DNA of 64,000 nucleotides from assembly GCA_000737985.1 (NCBI GenBank), contig JNVT01000045.1, positions 1-64,000 of the forward strand. The letters are read 5' to 3'. This DNA comes from Gammaproteobacteria bacterium MFB021. Its GTDB lineage: Bacteria; Pseudomonadota; Gammaproteobacteria; Pseudomonadales; Halomonadaceae. The position numbers were made by a program, and so were the translations under genes. The stretch's first letter is position 1; every line of letters begins with the position of its first letter. The notes under the pieces were generated by a model that ran no database searches, was not told where the DNA came from, and worked only from the letters and a program-made list of their open reading frames with translations. Shown in pieces: positions 10,529 to 19,074 of the stretch.

Positions 10529-11125
10529 ATGACGCAGATTTCCGGCGACGATCCGTCAGGCGATGACGACGCCGATCTCGGCGCCTTTCGTCAGGCGCTA
10601 GAGGCGGCCGGCGTAAAGAAACTCGAACTCAACCGCGCCGATACCGGGCGCCGCCGCCGGCACTCGCTCAACGCCACGGCACGCCGCGAGGCCGCCGAAC
10701 AGGCGCCGCCGCAGGCGCTCTCCACCCTCTCCGATGGCGGCGTCGAGGCGGTCACCCCGCATCAGTCGCTGGCCTTCGCGATTCCCGACCTGCCGCCACG
10801 CACCTTCGCCCAGCTCAAGCGCGGACGTATTGCGTGGGAGGGCGGGCTCGATCTGCACGGCTATACCCTCGACGAGGCGCGCCTGGAGCTGGAGTCGTTC
10901 ATCGACGACGCCATCGCCAACCGCCTGCGCTGCGTGCTGGTGGTCCACGGCAAGGCGCGCGGCACCAGCGCCGGGTGCGCCGCCTATCCGGTGATCAAGA
11001 GCCACGTCAACACCTGGCTCAGGAACTGGTCACGGGTGCTCGCCTTCTGCTCAGCCAGCGAGATCGACGGCGGCACCGGCGCGCTCTACGTGCTGCTGCG
11101 CACCCGCGGTGGCGAGCCGGCGTGA
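10529..11125 (+). CDS. smrB: SMR-domain nuclease (SmrB-like)
   Basis: A 198-residue protein with a hydrophilic N-terminal half and a C-terminal SMR domain: LDLHGYTLDEA (the 'DLHG' box) and VVHGKARGT (the 'HGxG/HGKG' box), then the typical KSHVNTWLRNW and GGTGALYVLLR end. SMR proteins such as E. coli SmrB cleave mRNA at collided ribosomes. Divergence from prmB-aroC matches the E. coli smrB neighbourhood and supports the name, though the domain sequence is also close to the SmrA-like proteins of Pseudomonas. The start at 10529 was chosen over an upstream frame extension because the extension is unconserved-looking and proline/alanine-rich. Confidence 0.82.
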   Translation: MTQISGDDPSGDDDADLGAFRQALEAAGVKKLELNRADTGRRRRHSLNATARREAAEQAPPQALSTLSDGGVEAVTPHQSLAFAIPDLPPRTFAQLKRGRIAWEGGLDLHGYTLDEARLELESFIDDAIANRLRCVLVVHGKARGTSAGCAAYPVIKSHVNTWLRNWSRVLAFCSASEIDGGTGALYVLLRTRGGEPA

Positions 11126-11202
11126 GCCCCACGGCGTTCACGTCCGGTGTTCACGTCTAGCCCTCGCTCCTGGCATTCACTTCTGGCATTCACTCCCGGG
11201 GC

Positions 11203-12276
11203 TCACTCCTGACGCTTGGGCGACGATAGCGGCAACGGCATCTCCATGCGCGAGCCACCGCTGCTGAGCGGATGCCGACGCGCATTGACCGGCTCGCCGC
11301 TGGCCCGGGTCTGATCGCGCTGCGTTTCGTGGCGATCCAGCGCCTGGGCGGCGAGATAACGGCCGAGCTCGATCAGCGCTTCGGCACGGTGGAATTCATA
11401 GGCCCCGCAAACGCTCTTGGGCACCTCGATCAGCACGTCCGGCGGATAGCCGGCGATCTTGTACTTGGCCAGGGCCGCCTGGGTGATATCGAATGACGCC
11501 AACATCATGTCGAGTTTGCTCCAGGCGCGCTCGGTCTGGCTCGACCAGGTATCGCCGGCGCTCTCCTCCTCGTCGCTGAAGGAGGAGATCATGCCCTGGA
11601 CACGGTTGCGCACGCCCCCCAGCCAGCCGCTGAAACTCTTGCCCGCGGCCTCGCGCTCGCGCTCACGCTGCTCTTCCTCGGCGGCACGCTCCGCCGGCAG
11701 CAGCGCCTCCAGGCTGATCGGCCGTGGGGTCTGTGCGGTGGCGTTGACCGCAAGCACGATATCCGCGGACACCGAGACCGTGGGGATGATCGGCAGCGGG
11801 TTGAGCAGACCACCGTCGACCAGCACCTGGCCGTGCTCCTGCACCGGGGTGATGATCCCGGGCACGGCGATGGAGGCTCGGATCGCGCGCAGCAGCGAGC
11901 CGCTCTGGAACCACACCTCACGCTGGCGGGTCAGGTCGGTGGCCACCGCCGTGAACGGCAGCGGTAGCGCTTCGATCTGGATATCGCCGACCAGCGACTT
12001 GAGCTTGGTCATCACCTTGCCGGCGCGCATCGCGCCCATCGCACTCCAGGTGATGTCGACCAGCCGCAGCACGTCGAAGTAGTCGAGCTGGCACACCCAG
12101 TCGCGGTAGCCCTCGAGCTGTCCGGCGGCGTGAATGCCACCGATCAGCGCGCCCATCGAACAGCCGGAGATCGAGACGATCTCGTAGCCGCGCGCCTCGA
12201 GCTCTTCGATCACGCCGATGTGGGCGTAACCGCGGGCACCGCCGCTGCCCAGCACCAGTGACACGCGTGGTTTCAT
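11203..12276 (-). CDS. Patatin-like phospholipase, NTE/RssA type
   Basis: A 357-residue patatin-family hydrolase. It has the oxyanion-hole loop GSGGARG (residues 10-16), the nucleophile elbow GCSMG (38-42, Ser40) and the catalytic aspartate in DGG (Asp154), so the Ser-Asp dyad is intact. The family hydrolyses phospholipid or lysophospholipid ester bonds. Residues about 210-260 form a charged helical insert (EEEQREREREA), and the C-terminal tail is basic and proline-rich. The start at 12276 has AGGAGA upstream. The region before it carries a 20-bp tandem repeat. Confidence 0.88.
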   Translation of the reverse strand: MKPRVSLVLGSGGARGYAHIGVIEELEARGYEIVSISGCSMGALIGGIHAAGQLEGYRDWVCQLDYFDVLRLVDITWSAMGAMRAGKVMTKLKSLVGDIQIEALPLPFTAVATDLTRQREVWFQSGSLLRAIRASIAVPGIITPVQEHGQVLVDGGLLNPLPIIPTVSVSADIVLAVNATAQTPRPISLEALLPAERAAEEEQREREREAAGKSFSGWLGGVRNRVQGMISSFSDEEESAGDTWSSQTERAWSKLDMMLASFDITQAALAKYKIAGYPPDVLIEVPKSVCGAYEFHRAEALIELGRYLAAQALDRHETQRDQTRASGEPVNARRHPLSSGGSRMEMPLPLSSPKRQE

Positions 12277-12372
12277 CGTCCGTCTCTCCTGGCTGTCGCC
12301 TGTACGTCTGTCTCTATGGTGGCAGCGCTCGGCACGCATGCCCGCCACCGCCCTGCCTTACTGATCACGTTG

Positions 12373-12452
12373 CTGCCATCATGATCGCCGCTCTGCCGTT
12401 CCGGCCGCTGCTCTGCCGTCATGATCGCTGCTCTGCCATATTGATCGCTGCT
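12373..12452. repeat. Four tandem 20-bp repeats upstream of the patatin gene
   Basis: Four consecutive 20-base units, each beginning CTGCC and ending (T/C)GCTGCT or CGCCGCT, occupy 12373-12392, 12393-12412, 12413-12432 and 12433-12452. Units 1, 3 and 4 share TGATCGC; unit 2 diverges. They lie between two minus-strand genes, about 95-175 bases upstream of the patatin start. No spacer-repeat alternation is present, so this is not CRISPR. Confidence 0.75.
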
Positions 12453-12465
12453 CTAGGCCGAGCGC

Positions 12466-13371
12466 TCACTGCGGCGCCGAGATATCGTCCAACCGCGCAA
12501 AGCGTACGATCTCCGCCGCCACCTCCGCCACCCGCGTGCGTTCGAGATGCAGATGGTGGCCGCCGCTCAGTACCCGCCGCTGCAGCCGCCGCACTCGCTG
12601 GCAGCTCTCGGCCAGCAGCGTACGCTCGCCGAGCACCCCGGCGGTGGCCTGGATCAGCAGAGTCGGTGCGGTGATCTCATCGAGCATCGCCAGCATCTGC
12701 TCCGGGCTCAGACGCAGCAGCGAAGGCCAGACCAGGCGCCGGTCGCTGCGCCAGTAGAACCGGCCATCCTCACCCCGGCGCAGCCCGCGCTCGACGATCG
12801 GACGCGCGGTATCGGCATCCAACCGCGTGTGGCCACCGCCGACCCGGGCGTCGAGCGCCGCTTCCAGTGTGGGATATCCGCGCTGGCCGCGCGGTGGCCG
12901 TCGGCGTGCGCGCAACCCCAGCCGCAGCTGCTCTACCGTCTGCTGCGGCGTGGTGGTCAACGGGGCGAGACCATCGATCAGCACCAGCCGAGCCACCCGC
13001 TCCGGCAGCGCGGCGGCGAGCAGGCTGGACACCCCGGCCCCCATGGAGTGACCGAGCAGCGTCAGCGGTGCCGGGCCCAGCGTCTCTACCACCTCGACCA
13101 GCTCGGGCAGATAGCTCCAGGGCGAGTAGTCGCCGCCTTCGCCGCGGTGCGGTGAGCGCCCGTGACCGGGCAGGTCCAGCGCCACCAGGCGAATGCCCAG
13201 CGCCTCGACCAGCAGCGGCGCCAGGCGTGCGAAGGTCGCGGCGTTGTCGAGCCAGCCATGCAGCGCCAGCCATACCGGCGCGTCCGCCGCACCCCACACC
13301 TGCGCCGCCAGGCCGGCCTCCCCCAGCGTCGTCTCTATCGGCCCCGCGTTCGCGCTACGGCTCAATGGCAT
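12466..13371 (-). CDS. Alpha/beta hydrolase
   Basis: A 301-residue alpha/beta-hydrolase-fold protein. The nucleophile elbow GHSMGAG (Ser109) is present, the oxyanion region HGWLDNAATF is at residues 39-48, LDLPGHGRS is at 66-73, and the probable catalytic histidine lies in GGHHLHLE near residue 273. The acidic member is not obvious. The substrate is unknown; such proteins act on esters, lactones or epoxides. Its start codon lies inside the end of the upstream hydrolase gene (10-base overlap), so the two are translationally coupled. Confidence 0.85.
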   Translation of the reverse strand: MPLSRSANAGPIETTLGEAGLAAQVWGAADAPVWLALHGWLDNAATFARLAPLLVEALGIRLVALDLPGHGRSPHRGEGGDYSPWSYLPELVEVVETLGPAPLTLLGHSMGAGVSSLLAAALPERVARLVLIDGLAPLTTTPQQTVEQLRLGLRARRRPPRGQRGYPTLEAALDARVGGGHTRLDADTARPIVERGLRRGEDGRFYWRSDRRLVWPSLLRLSPEQMLAMLDEITAPTLLIQATAGVLGERTLLAESCQRVRRLQRRVLSGGHHLHLERTRVAEVAAEIVRFARLDDISAPQ

Positions 13372-14165
13372 GCCGCGCCCTCCAGCATCCGATCGAGCGC
13401 GGCGAGCAGCGCCGCGCGGGTCGCCTCGGGATGCTCGAACGGAAACATATGGCTGCCGGGCACGCAGTCGAGGGCGAGCCCGGTGCGCGCAAGCTGGCGC
13501 CGCCGCGCCTGGTTAAGCAGGGTCGAATCCTGACCGGCGATCACCGTGAGTGGCACCTCGAGATGCTTGAGCACACCGGCGAGGTGATCGGGCAGATGGC
13601 GAAACACCGCCGCCTCATGGCGTGGAGCGAACAGCAGGCGTGCCGCCCCCTGCTCGTCGAGTCGGGTGGCACCGCTGACGTAGTCGGCCAGTGCCGCCTC
13701 GGTGAAGCCCTTGAACAGGGTGCGCTGACGCAGCGAGTGGCTCATCGCGTCGCGGCTCGGCCATTGCTCGCGCCGCTTGAGGGTCTTGCCGGCCGGGGTG
13801 ATACGGTCGATGAATCCGGTCAGCTTGGCCAGCTTGAGCAACAAGGCATCGCGCCCGATCAGCAGCGGCGGGTCGAGCGCGACCACCGCCCGGAAGAGCT
13901 CCGGCGCGCGACAGGCGCCCATGATCGAGAGCACCCCGCCCATCGAGTGACCCACGGCGATCACCGGCCGGCCCACCGCGCGCACCGCGTCGAGATACTC
14001 ATCGCACAGCGAGCGCCAGTTGCGGTCGACCGGGAAATCGGGATGGTGGGCCAGGCGCTCCAAAGGGTGGAGCTCGAAACGCTCGCCCAGCGGCGCCAGC
14101 AGGGTGCGATAGCTGGCGCCGGTGAAGCCATTGGCGTGCGCGAAGACCAGGGGTTGAGGCAGCAT
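13362..14165 (-). CDS. Alpha/beta hydrolase (first of an overlapping pair)
   Basis: A 267-residue alpha/beta hydrolase starting MLPQPLVFAHANGF, with nucleophile elbow GHSMGG (Ser74), an HANG oxyanion segment at residues 10-13, and a C-terminal histidine in GSHMFPFE. It overlaps the next hydrolase by 10 bases, forming a two-gene unit. The ATG at 14165 was chosen because homology starts there; the ribosome-binding site is weak (GGGAA). The substrate cannot be read from the sequence. Confidence 0.83.
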   Translation of the reverse strand: MLPQPLVFAHANGFTGASYRTLLAPLGERFELHPLERLAHHPDFPVDRNWRSLCDEYLDAVRAVGRPVIAVGHSMGGVLSIMGACRAPELFRAVVALDPPLLIGRDALLLKLAKLTGFIDRITPAGKTLKRREQWPSRDAMSHSLRQRTLFKGFTEAALADYVSGATRLDEQGAARLLFAPRHEAAVFRHLPDHLAGVLKHLEVPLTVIAGQDSTLLNQARRRQLARTGLALDCVPGSHMFPFEHPEATRAALLAALDRMLEGAACH

Positions 14166-14351
14166 CGATCGTCGAATTCCCGTAAACTGTCGCCTTTTCG
14201 TCGAACGGCCACCGGCATCGGCCGGCATCGGGAGAACGCCCGGGCGGGCGCGCTCCGGGCGTCTTCAACCGCGTGCCGACGTTCGTGCGTTCGTTGTCCA
14301 CACGGGCGCTCGTGTCACATGAGCGCTCGCGCTCCATAGAAGGATTGTAAC

Positions 14352-14462
14352 GTGTTCCGCAAAGGTTCCCACCGCGACACTCGTCTGAGAAATCGGCTGT
14401 TCTGGGCCGTCATCCTCGCCGCCCTGGTGGTCGGCTTCTGGCTGGTTCGCGGCGGAGAGTGA
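14352..14462 (+). CDS. 36-residue single-pass membrane peptide (small ORF)
   Basis: A GTG-started 36-codon frame preceded by AGAAGGA at proper spacing. It encodes a basic N-terminus (RKGSHRDTRLRNR) followed by one hydrophobic helix (LFWAVILAALVVGFWLV) and a short RGGE tail, so a positive-inside single-pass topology is expected. Its stop codon is 3 bases before the ATG of the AEC transporter gene, whose own ribosome-binding site lies in this frame, suggesting coupled translation. I do not recognise a named family. The support is the ribosome-binding site, coupling and membrane-like composition only. Confidence 0.55.
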   Translation: MFRKGSHRDTRLRNRLFWAVILAALVVGFWLVRGGE

Positions 14463-14465
14463 CCC

Positions 14466-15413
14466 ATGGGCCTGCTGGCGGCATTCACCCATACCCTCGA
14501 GATCACCCTACCGGTCTTTCTGATGGTGTTCCTCGGTCTGGGGCTCAAGCGCCTGGGCTGGATCGATGCCGCCTTCATCAATACCGCCTCGTCGCTGGTG
14601 TTCCGGGTGACCATGCCGACGCTGCTGTTCCTCAGCATCATCCAGGCCGATCTCGACAGCGCCCTGCAGCCACGGCTGATCCTCTACTTCGTCGGCTTCA
14701 CCCTGGCGAGCTTCTTTCTCGCCTGGCTCTGGGCGATCTGGCGTCACCCCTACGTCGAACGCGGAATCTTCACCCAGGGCGCCTTCCGTGCCAACAACGG
14801 TATCGTCGGTCTGGCCCTGGCGGCCAGCCAGTACGGTGACTTCGGGCTCTCCGTGGGCGGCATTCTGGCCGGCGCGGTGATCGTGGTCTACAACGTGGTC
14901 TCGGTGATCGTGCTCTCGATCTACAGCGAGGACGTACCCACGGATCTGCGCTCACTGGCGCGCAATCTGGCCAAGAACCCGCTGATCCTGAGCGTGGTGC
15001 TGGCGATTCCGGTGGCACTGCTGGGGCTCGATCTCCCCACCTGGCTGCTCACCTCCGGCGGCTATCTGGGCTCGATGTCGCTGCCGCTGGGGCTGATCTG
15101 CATCGGCGGCACGCTCTCGATCACGGCGTTCAAGCGCAGCAGCACCATTGCCCTGGATGCCAGCCTGTGGAAGCTGGTGTGGGTCCCCCTGCTGGGCGTT
15201 CTCGGCGCCCTGGCGCTGGGCATCCGCGGGCCGGCCCTGGGCATCCTGTTCCTGTTTCTGGGCAGTCCCGGCGCGGCGGCCTCTTTCGTCATGGCCAAGG
15301 CATTCAAGGCCAACGACAAGCTGGCCGCCAATATCATCGTGATCACCACCTTCGGCTCGATGTTCAGCCTGAGTCTGGGGTTGATCGTGCTGAAGTGGCT
15401 GGGGCTCGTCTAG
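14466..15413 (+). CDS. AEC-family (auxin efflux carrier-like) transporter
   Basis: A 315-residue integral membrane protein with about ten hydrophobic segments in two five-helix halves, a typical length for bacterial AEC/MdcF-type permeases. The features TLEITLPVFLMVFLGLGLKRLGW at the N-terminus (conserved G-K-R-x-G) and the broken-helix region RANNGIVGLALAASQYG agree with the family. Members move organic acids such as malonate or malate. It converges on the FadR-type regulator gene of the uronate operon but is on the other strand, so a link to that pathway is not shown. Confidence 0.87.
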   Translation: MGLLAAFTHTLEITLPVFLMVFLGLGLKRLGWIDAAFINTASSLVFRVTMPTLLFLSIIQADLDSALQPRLILYFVGFTLASFFLAWLWAIWRHPYVERGIFTQGAFRANNGIVGLALAASQYGDFGLSVGGILAGAVIVVYNVVSVIVLSIYSEDVPTDLRSLARNLAKNPLILSVVLAIPVALLGLDLPTWLLTSGGYLGSMSLPLGLICIGGTLSITAFKRSSTIALDASLWKLVWVPLLGVLGALALGIRGPALGILFLFLGSPGAAASFVMAKAFKANDKLAANIIVITTFGSMFSLSLGLIVLKWLGLV

Positions 15414-15464
15414 GCCCACGCCGGAAACGCCGAGGGCAGGGTTCGCCGTGGCGCAGCAGCGGGG

Positions 15465-16208
15465 TCAGCTGCGAGGAATATCCTGATAGGCGGCATAGTT
15501 GTCGTACGCGCGCTGGAGATGTCGCAGCATGGCGTCCCGCGCTGCTTGCGGCTGCCTCGCCACGATGGCCGCGAGCACATCGGCATGCTCACGCGCCACG
15601 CGCTCGAGGTAGTGGGTCATGGCCGCCGAGTCGAGCTCCACTGCCACCAGCTTGGTCCGCGGAATGGCCCCTTCGTGGAGCTGATCGTAAAGGGCGACGA
15701 AGAACGGATTGTGGCTGGCTTCGACGATGGCGCGGTGGAAGTGATAATCCTCTTGGCGGGCCTGGCCGCCTTCACGGCTGGCGGCCACCAGCGCCTCGTG
15801 GGCGCGGGTCAGCGCCTCGATGTCGGCATCACTGCGCCGCTCTGCGGCCAGCGCCGCGGCCTGGGAATCCAGCACCAGGCGCAGTTCGAGTACGTGGAGA
15901 ATGTCCTCCACCGTGGTGGCACTGATGCGCCGCGCCGGGAAGGCGCTGGCCGGCGCCGAACGCAGCACCCGGGTACCGATGCCGCGGCGAGTCTCCACCA
16001 GCCCCATCGACTTGAGATGGGCGATCGCCTCGCGCACCGCGGTACGGCTGACCCCGAACATGTCGCACAGCTGGCTCTCGGTGGGCAGCTTGTCGCCCAC
16101 CGGAATCTTGCCCTCGGTGATCAAGGCTTCGAGCTGGCGCGCGATCTGGCGCGACAGGCTCTCCTGCATCGAGATGCGCTGCACGCTGAAGGCCTGGGTC
16201 TGCTCCAT
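15465..16208 (-). CDS. FadR-subfamily GntR transcriptional regulator of the uronate operon
   Basis: A 247-residue GntR-type regulator. The winged helix spans about residues 18-82 (GDKLPTESQLCDMFGVSRTAVREAIAHLKSMGLVE and RRGIGTRVL), followed by an all-helical FCD domain carrying the metal/ligand residues (DYHFHRAIVEASHN and REHADVLAAI). This is the subfamily of ExuR/UxuR-like and KdgR-like controllers of sugar acids. It is the last gene of dctPQM-udh and most likely represses that operon, with a uronate or a derivative as effector (inference from position). Confidence 0.88.
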   Translation of the reverse strand: MEQTQAFSVQRISMQESLSRQIARQLEALITEGKIPVGDKLPTESQLCDMFGVSRTAVREAIAHLKSMGLVETRRGIGTRVLRSAPASAFPARRISATTVEDILHVLELRLVLDSQAAALAAERRSDADIEALTRAHEALVAASREGGQARQEDYHFHRAIVEASHNPFFVALYDQLHEGAIPRTKLVAVELDSAAMTHYLERVAREHADVLAAIVARQPQAARDAMLRHLQRAYDNYAAYQDIPRS

Positions 16209-16334
16209 CGTTTCTTCTACCTATGCTATGCCGGATATCGTCGTGCCGTGTCACTGCCCTGCGGGCCGCTGGCGCGGCCGCACCTTGACCGTCGATTGGC
16301 GCTAGCATACCAGCTCGCAGGTGTTGGACGTCAT

Positions 16335-17135
16335 TCACCCCTCGTCGGGGTGACCCAGGGCGACGAACTTGCCACCTTGGAAGCGCACCGCCGGATCATC
16401 CGGGTCGAGGCGGCCGTCGGCGGCCTCGACCGCCTCGCGCCAGGGCGCGGAACTCTGGCGCGGGCGCCAGCCGAGGAACTGCGCATGACGGTTGTCCCAC
16501 CACTGTTCGGCGTTGTCGGACGCGCCATAGACCACGGTGTGACCCAGCTGCGGCGCGGTGAAGGCGCGTGCCAGCAGGTCGACGAGATCCTCCACCCCGA
16601 GCCAGGTCGCCAGCATGCGGGTGTCCTTGGGCTGGGGAAAACAGGAGCCGATACGCAGGCTCAGCGTCTCGACGCCGAACTTGTCGTGATAGAGGCTGGC
16701 GAGATCCTCACCGAAACACTTGGAGACGCCGTAGAGCGAATCGGGGCGGTGCGGTACCTGGCTGTCGAGTCGCGTGGTGCGTGGATAGAAACCGATGGTG
16801 TGGTTGGAGCTGGCGAAGACCACCCGCGGCCGGCCGTGGCGTCGCACCGCCTCGTAAAGGTTGTAGACGCCGACGATATTGGCCGGGAGGATCTCGTCCC
16901 ACGACTTCTCCACCGAGATGCCGCCGAGGTGAATCACCCCATCGCAGCCCGCGACCAGATCCGCTACGGCCGCGGCATCCGAAAGCTCGCAGGTGACGAT
17001 CTCCTCATGGGCGGCGGCCGCGCCCGGGTCGACGATATCGGAGAGCCGCACCTGATGCGCCAGACGCGCGAGATGGGGTCGAATCGCCTGCCCCACGCCC
17101 CCGGCGGCACCGGTCACCAGTAATCGATTGAGCAT
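16335..17135 (-). CDS. udh: Uronate dehydrogenase
   Basis: Udh (266 residues) is a short-chain dehydrogenase that oxidises D-glucuronate and D-galacturonate to their aldaro-lactones with NAD+. The glycine-rich loop GAAGGVGQ is at residues 9-16, and the catalytic YxxxK is Tyr135/Lys139 in LYGVSKCFGE. Long blocks match the characterised Agrobacterium/Pseudomonas enzymes as I recall them (VIHLGGISVEK, VFASSNHTIGFYP, VRFQGG). An AAGGAG ribosome-binding site precedes the start. It is encoded between the TRAP permease and its regulator, which strongly supports a uronate role. Confidence 0.93.
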   Translation of the reverse strand: MLNRLLVTGAAGGVGQAIRPHLARLAHQVRLSDIVDPGAAAAHEEIVTCELSDAAAVADLVAGCDGVIHLGGISVEKSWDEILPANIVGVYNLYEAVRRHGRPRVVFASSNHTIGFYPRTTRLDSQVPHRPDSLYGVSKCFGEDLASLYHDKFGVETLSLRIGSCFPQPKDTRMLATWLGVEDLVDLLARAFTAPQLGHTVVYGASDNAEQWWDNRHAQFLGWRPRQSSAPWREAVEAADGRLDPDDPAVRFQGGKFVALGHPDEG

Positions 17136-17195
17136 GCTGAAACTCCTTCATGTTCGATGGCAGAGCGGATGGCGCCCGGCGTACCGGGCGCGAAT

Positions 17196-18476
17196 TCACT
17201 GCAGCAGATGGGGCAGCGTCAGCGAGATCGCCGGCACATAGGTGACCAGCATCAGCACCGCGAACAGCGCCAGGTAGAACGGCCAAATCGTCTTCACCGT
17301 CTGCTCGATCTTGATCCCGCCGATCGCGCTGCCCACGAACAGGCAGCCCCCCACCGGCGGCGTACACAGCCCGATGCCCAGGTTCATCATCATCAGGATG
17401 CCGAACTGGGTCGGGTCCATGCCGAACTGCTGCGCCACCGGCAAAAAGATCGGAGTGCAGATCAGGATCAGCGGCGCCATATCCATGATCATGCCCAGCG
17501 CCAGCAGCAGCAGGTTGAGCATCAGCAGCACCACGATCGGGTTGTCGGAGACCGAGGTCAGCCCGTTGGCGAGCATCTCAGGCACGCTGTAGAGCGCCAG
17601 CAGATAGGAGAACGCCGAGGCGCAGCCAACCAGGATCATCACCAGCGCGGTAGTCTTGACCGCCTGATAGACCGCGGTCTTGAACGCCGCCCAGCGCAGC
17701 TCACGGTAGACCAGCCCGGTGACCACGATGGCGTAGAGCGCGCCGAAGGCGCCGGATTCGGTCACCGTGAGGACACCCGAGAGCACGCCGCCGACGATGA
17801 TCACCGCGGTGAGCAGACCCGGCAGCGAAGCGCAGAAGCTGATCAGCAGCGCCGCCCATCCGGGAAAGATTTCGCCGCCGTAACCGCGCTTCACCGCCAC
17901 CACGTAGGCCGCCACCGCCAGCGCCAGACACATCAGGATGCCCGGCACGATCCCGGCCACGAACAGCTGAGTGACCGAGATGCCGCCACCCGCGGCCACC
18001 GCATAGAGAATCATGTTATGGCTGGGCGGGATCACCACCCCGGCGATCGACGAGGTGACCGTGACATTGACCGCGTAGTCGGTGTCGTAGCCCTTCTCCT
18101 TCATCACCGGAATCAGGATCGAGCCCAGCGCCGAGGTATCCGCTACCGCCGAGCCGGAGATACCGCCGAACAGCATCGACGAGGTGACGTTGACCATGCC
18201 CAGGCCGCCGCGCATGCGCCCTACCGCCGCCGAGGCGAAACGCACCAGCCGCCGCGAGATACCGCCGTGGAGCATCAGTTCGCCGGCGAAGATGAAGAAT
18301 GGGATCGCCAGCAGCGAGAACACCGAGATCCCCGAGACGATGCGCTGAAAGCCGACGAACAGCGGCAGCCCCTCGTAGAGGAAGGTCACCACCGCCGACA
18401 GCCCCACCGCGAAGGCGATCGGTGCGCCCACGATCAGGCCCAGCGCGAACACCCCGAAAAGAATGATCAATCCCAT
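17196..18476 (-). CDS. TRAP transporter large permease subunit (DctM type)
   Basis: A 426-residue DctM-type integral membrane subunit (about 12 segments) that forms the sodium-coupled transport channel of a TRAP system. Family hallmarks include GAPIAFAVGLSA near the N-terminus, VPPSHN-like VIPPSHNMILYA mid-protein, and TPPVGGCLFVGSAIGG near the C-terminus. The ATG at 18476 is two bases from the DctQ stop codon, so the two are coupled. The solute is probably a uronate, inferred from udh immediately downstream. Confidence 0.95.
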   Translation of the reverse strand: MGLIILFGVFALGLIVGAPIAFAVGLSAVVTFLYEGLPLFVGFQRIVSGISVFSLLAIPFFIFAGELMLHGGISRRLVRFASAAVGRMRGGLGMVNVTSSMLFGGISGSAVADTSALGSILIPVMKEKGYDTDYAVNVTVTSSIAGVVIPPSHNMILYAVAAGGGISVTQLFVAGIVPGILMCLALAVAAYVVAVKRGYGGEIFPGWAALLISFCASLPGLLTAVIIVGGVLSGVLTVTESGAFGALYAIVVTGLVYRELRWAAFKTAVYQAVKTTALVMILVGCASAFSYLLALYSVPEMLANGLTSVSDNPIVVLLMLNLLLLALGMIMDMAPLILICTPIFLPVAQQFGMDPTQFGILMMMNLGIGLCTPPVGGCLFVGSAIGGIKIEQTVKTIWPFYLALFAVLMLVTYVPAISLTLPHLLQ

Positions 18477-18478
18477 GG

Positions 18479-18997
18479 TCAGTGCCCCTTGCGTGTCGAG
18501 ATCGCGCGCTGGATCAGCTCGGCGCCGGTGAAGATCACCAATAGCACCCCGCAGGCCACCAGCGGTGCCGAGCGCCAGCTCTCCGACAGCCCCAGCATGG
18601 GGATCGGGCGGTCGGCGTTGTTGAGCATCATCAGCCACCCCTGCCAGGCCATGACACCGCCGAAGGCGATCACGAAGGCGTCGGCGATCAGCTGCATCAG
18701 CAGGCGCAGCGGGCGTGGCGCACCCTCGCGCAGGAAGTCGATGCTCAGGTGGGAACGGAACCTGACCCCGGCGGCAGCCCCCAGGCAGGTGATGTAGACC
18801 ACGATCAGCAGCGAAGACTGCTCGATCCAGGTCGGGGTGTCATTGAGCACGTAACGGCCGAAGACCAGCCAGCCAAACGAGAAGATCAGAAATACCAGCA
18901 GTACGCCGGCGACGATCAGGCAGAGTCGCGCCAGCGTATCGAGCACCTTGTCACACGCCGAGGTGCCAGCGGCCACGGGCGGCTGGGAGTCGTTCAC
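18479..18997 (-). CDS. TRAP transporter small permease subunit (DctQ type)
   Basis: A 172-residue four-helix DctQ protein. Helices are visible around LCLIVAGVLLVFLIFSFGWLV, WIEQSSLLIVVYITCLGAAAGV, LLMQLIADAFVIAFGGVMAW and PLVACGVLLVIFTGAELI. The conserved W-x-E-E/Q-region 'TWIEQSSLLI' and 'RFRSHLSIDFL' are typical. It starts at GTG with AGGA 8 bases upstream. It couples the periplasmic binding protein to the DctM channel. Confidence 0.93.
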   Translation of the reverse strand: MNDSQPPVAAGTSACDKVLDTLARLCLIVAGVLLVFLIFSFGWLVFGRYVLNDTPTWIEQSSLLIVVYITCLGAAAGVRFRSHLSIDFLREGAPRPLRLLMQLIADAFVIAFGGVMAWQGWLMMLNNADRPIPMLGLSESWRSAPLVACGVLLVIFTGAELIQRAISTRKGH

Positions 18998-19074
18998 GGT
19001 GAGATCCTGTCAACTGCGGCGAAGAGGCGGCCAGCGCGCCTCCCGGCGGAGACGCGCCGACCTCGCGAGGGCAA

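Noticed and set aside
12373-12452. Possible CRISPR array
   Set aside because: Units are contiguous 20-mers without spacers and there are no cas genes.
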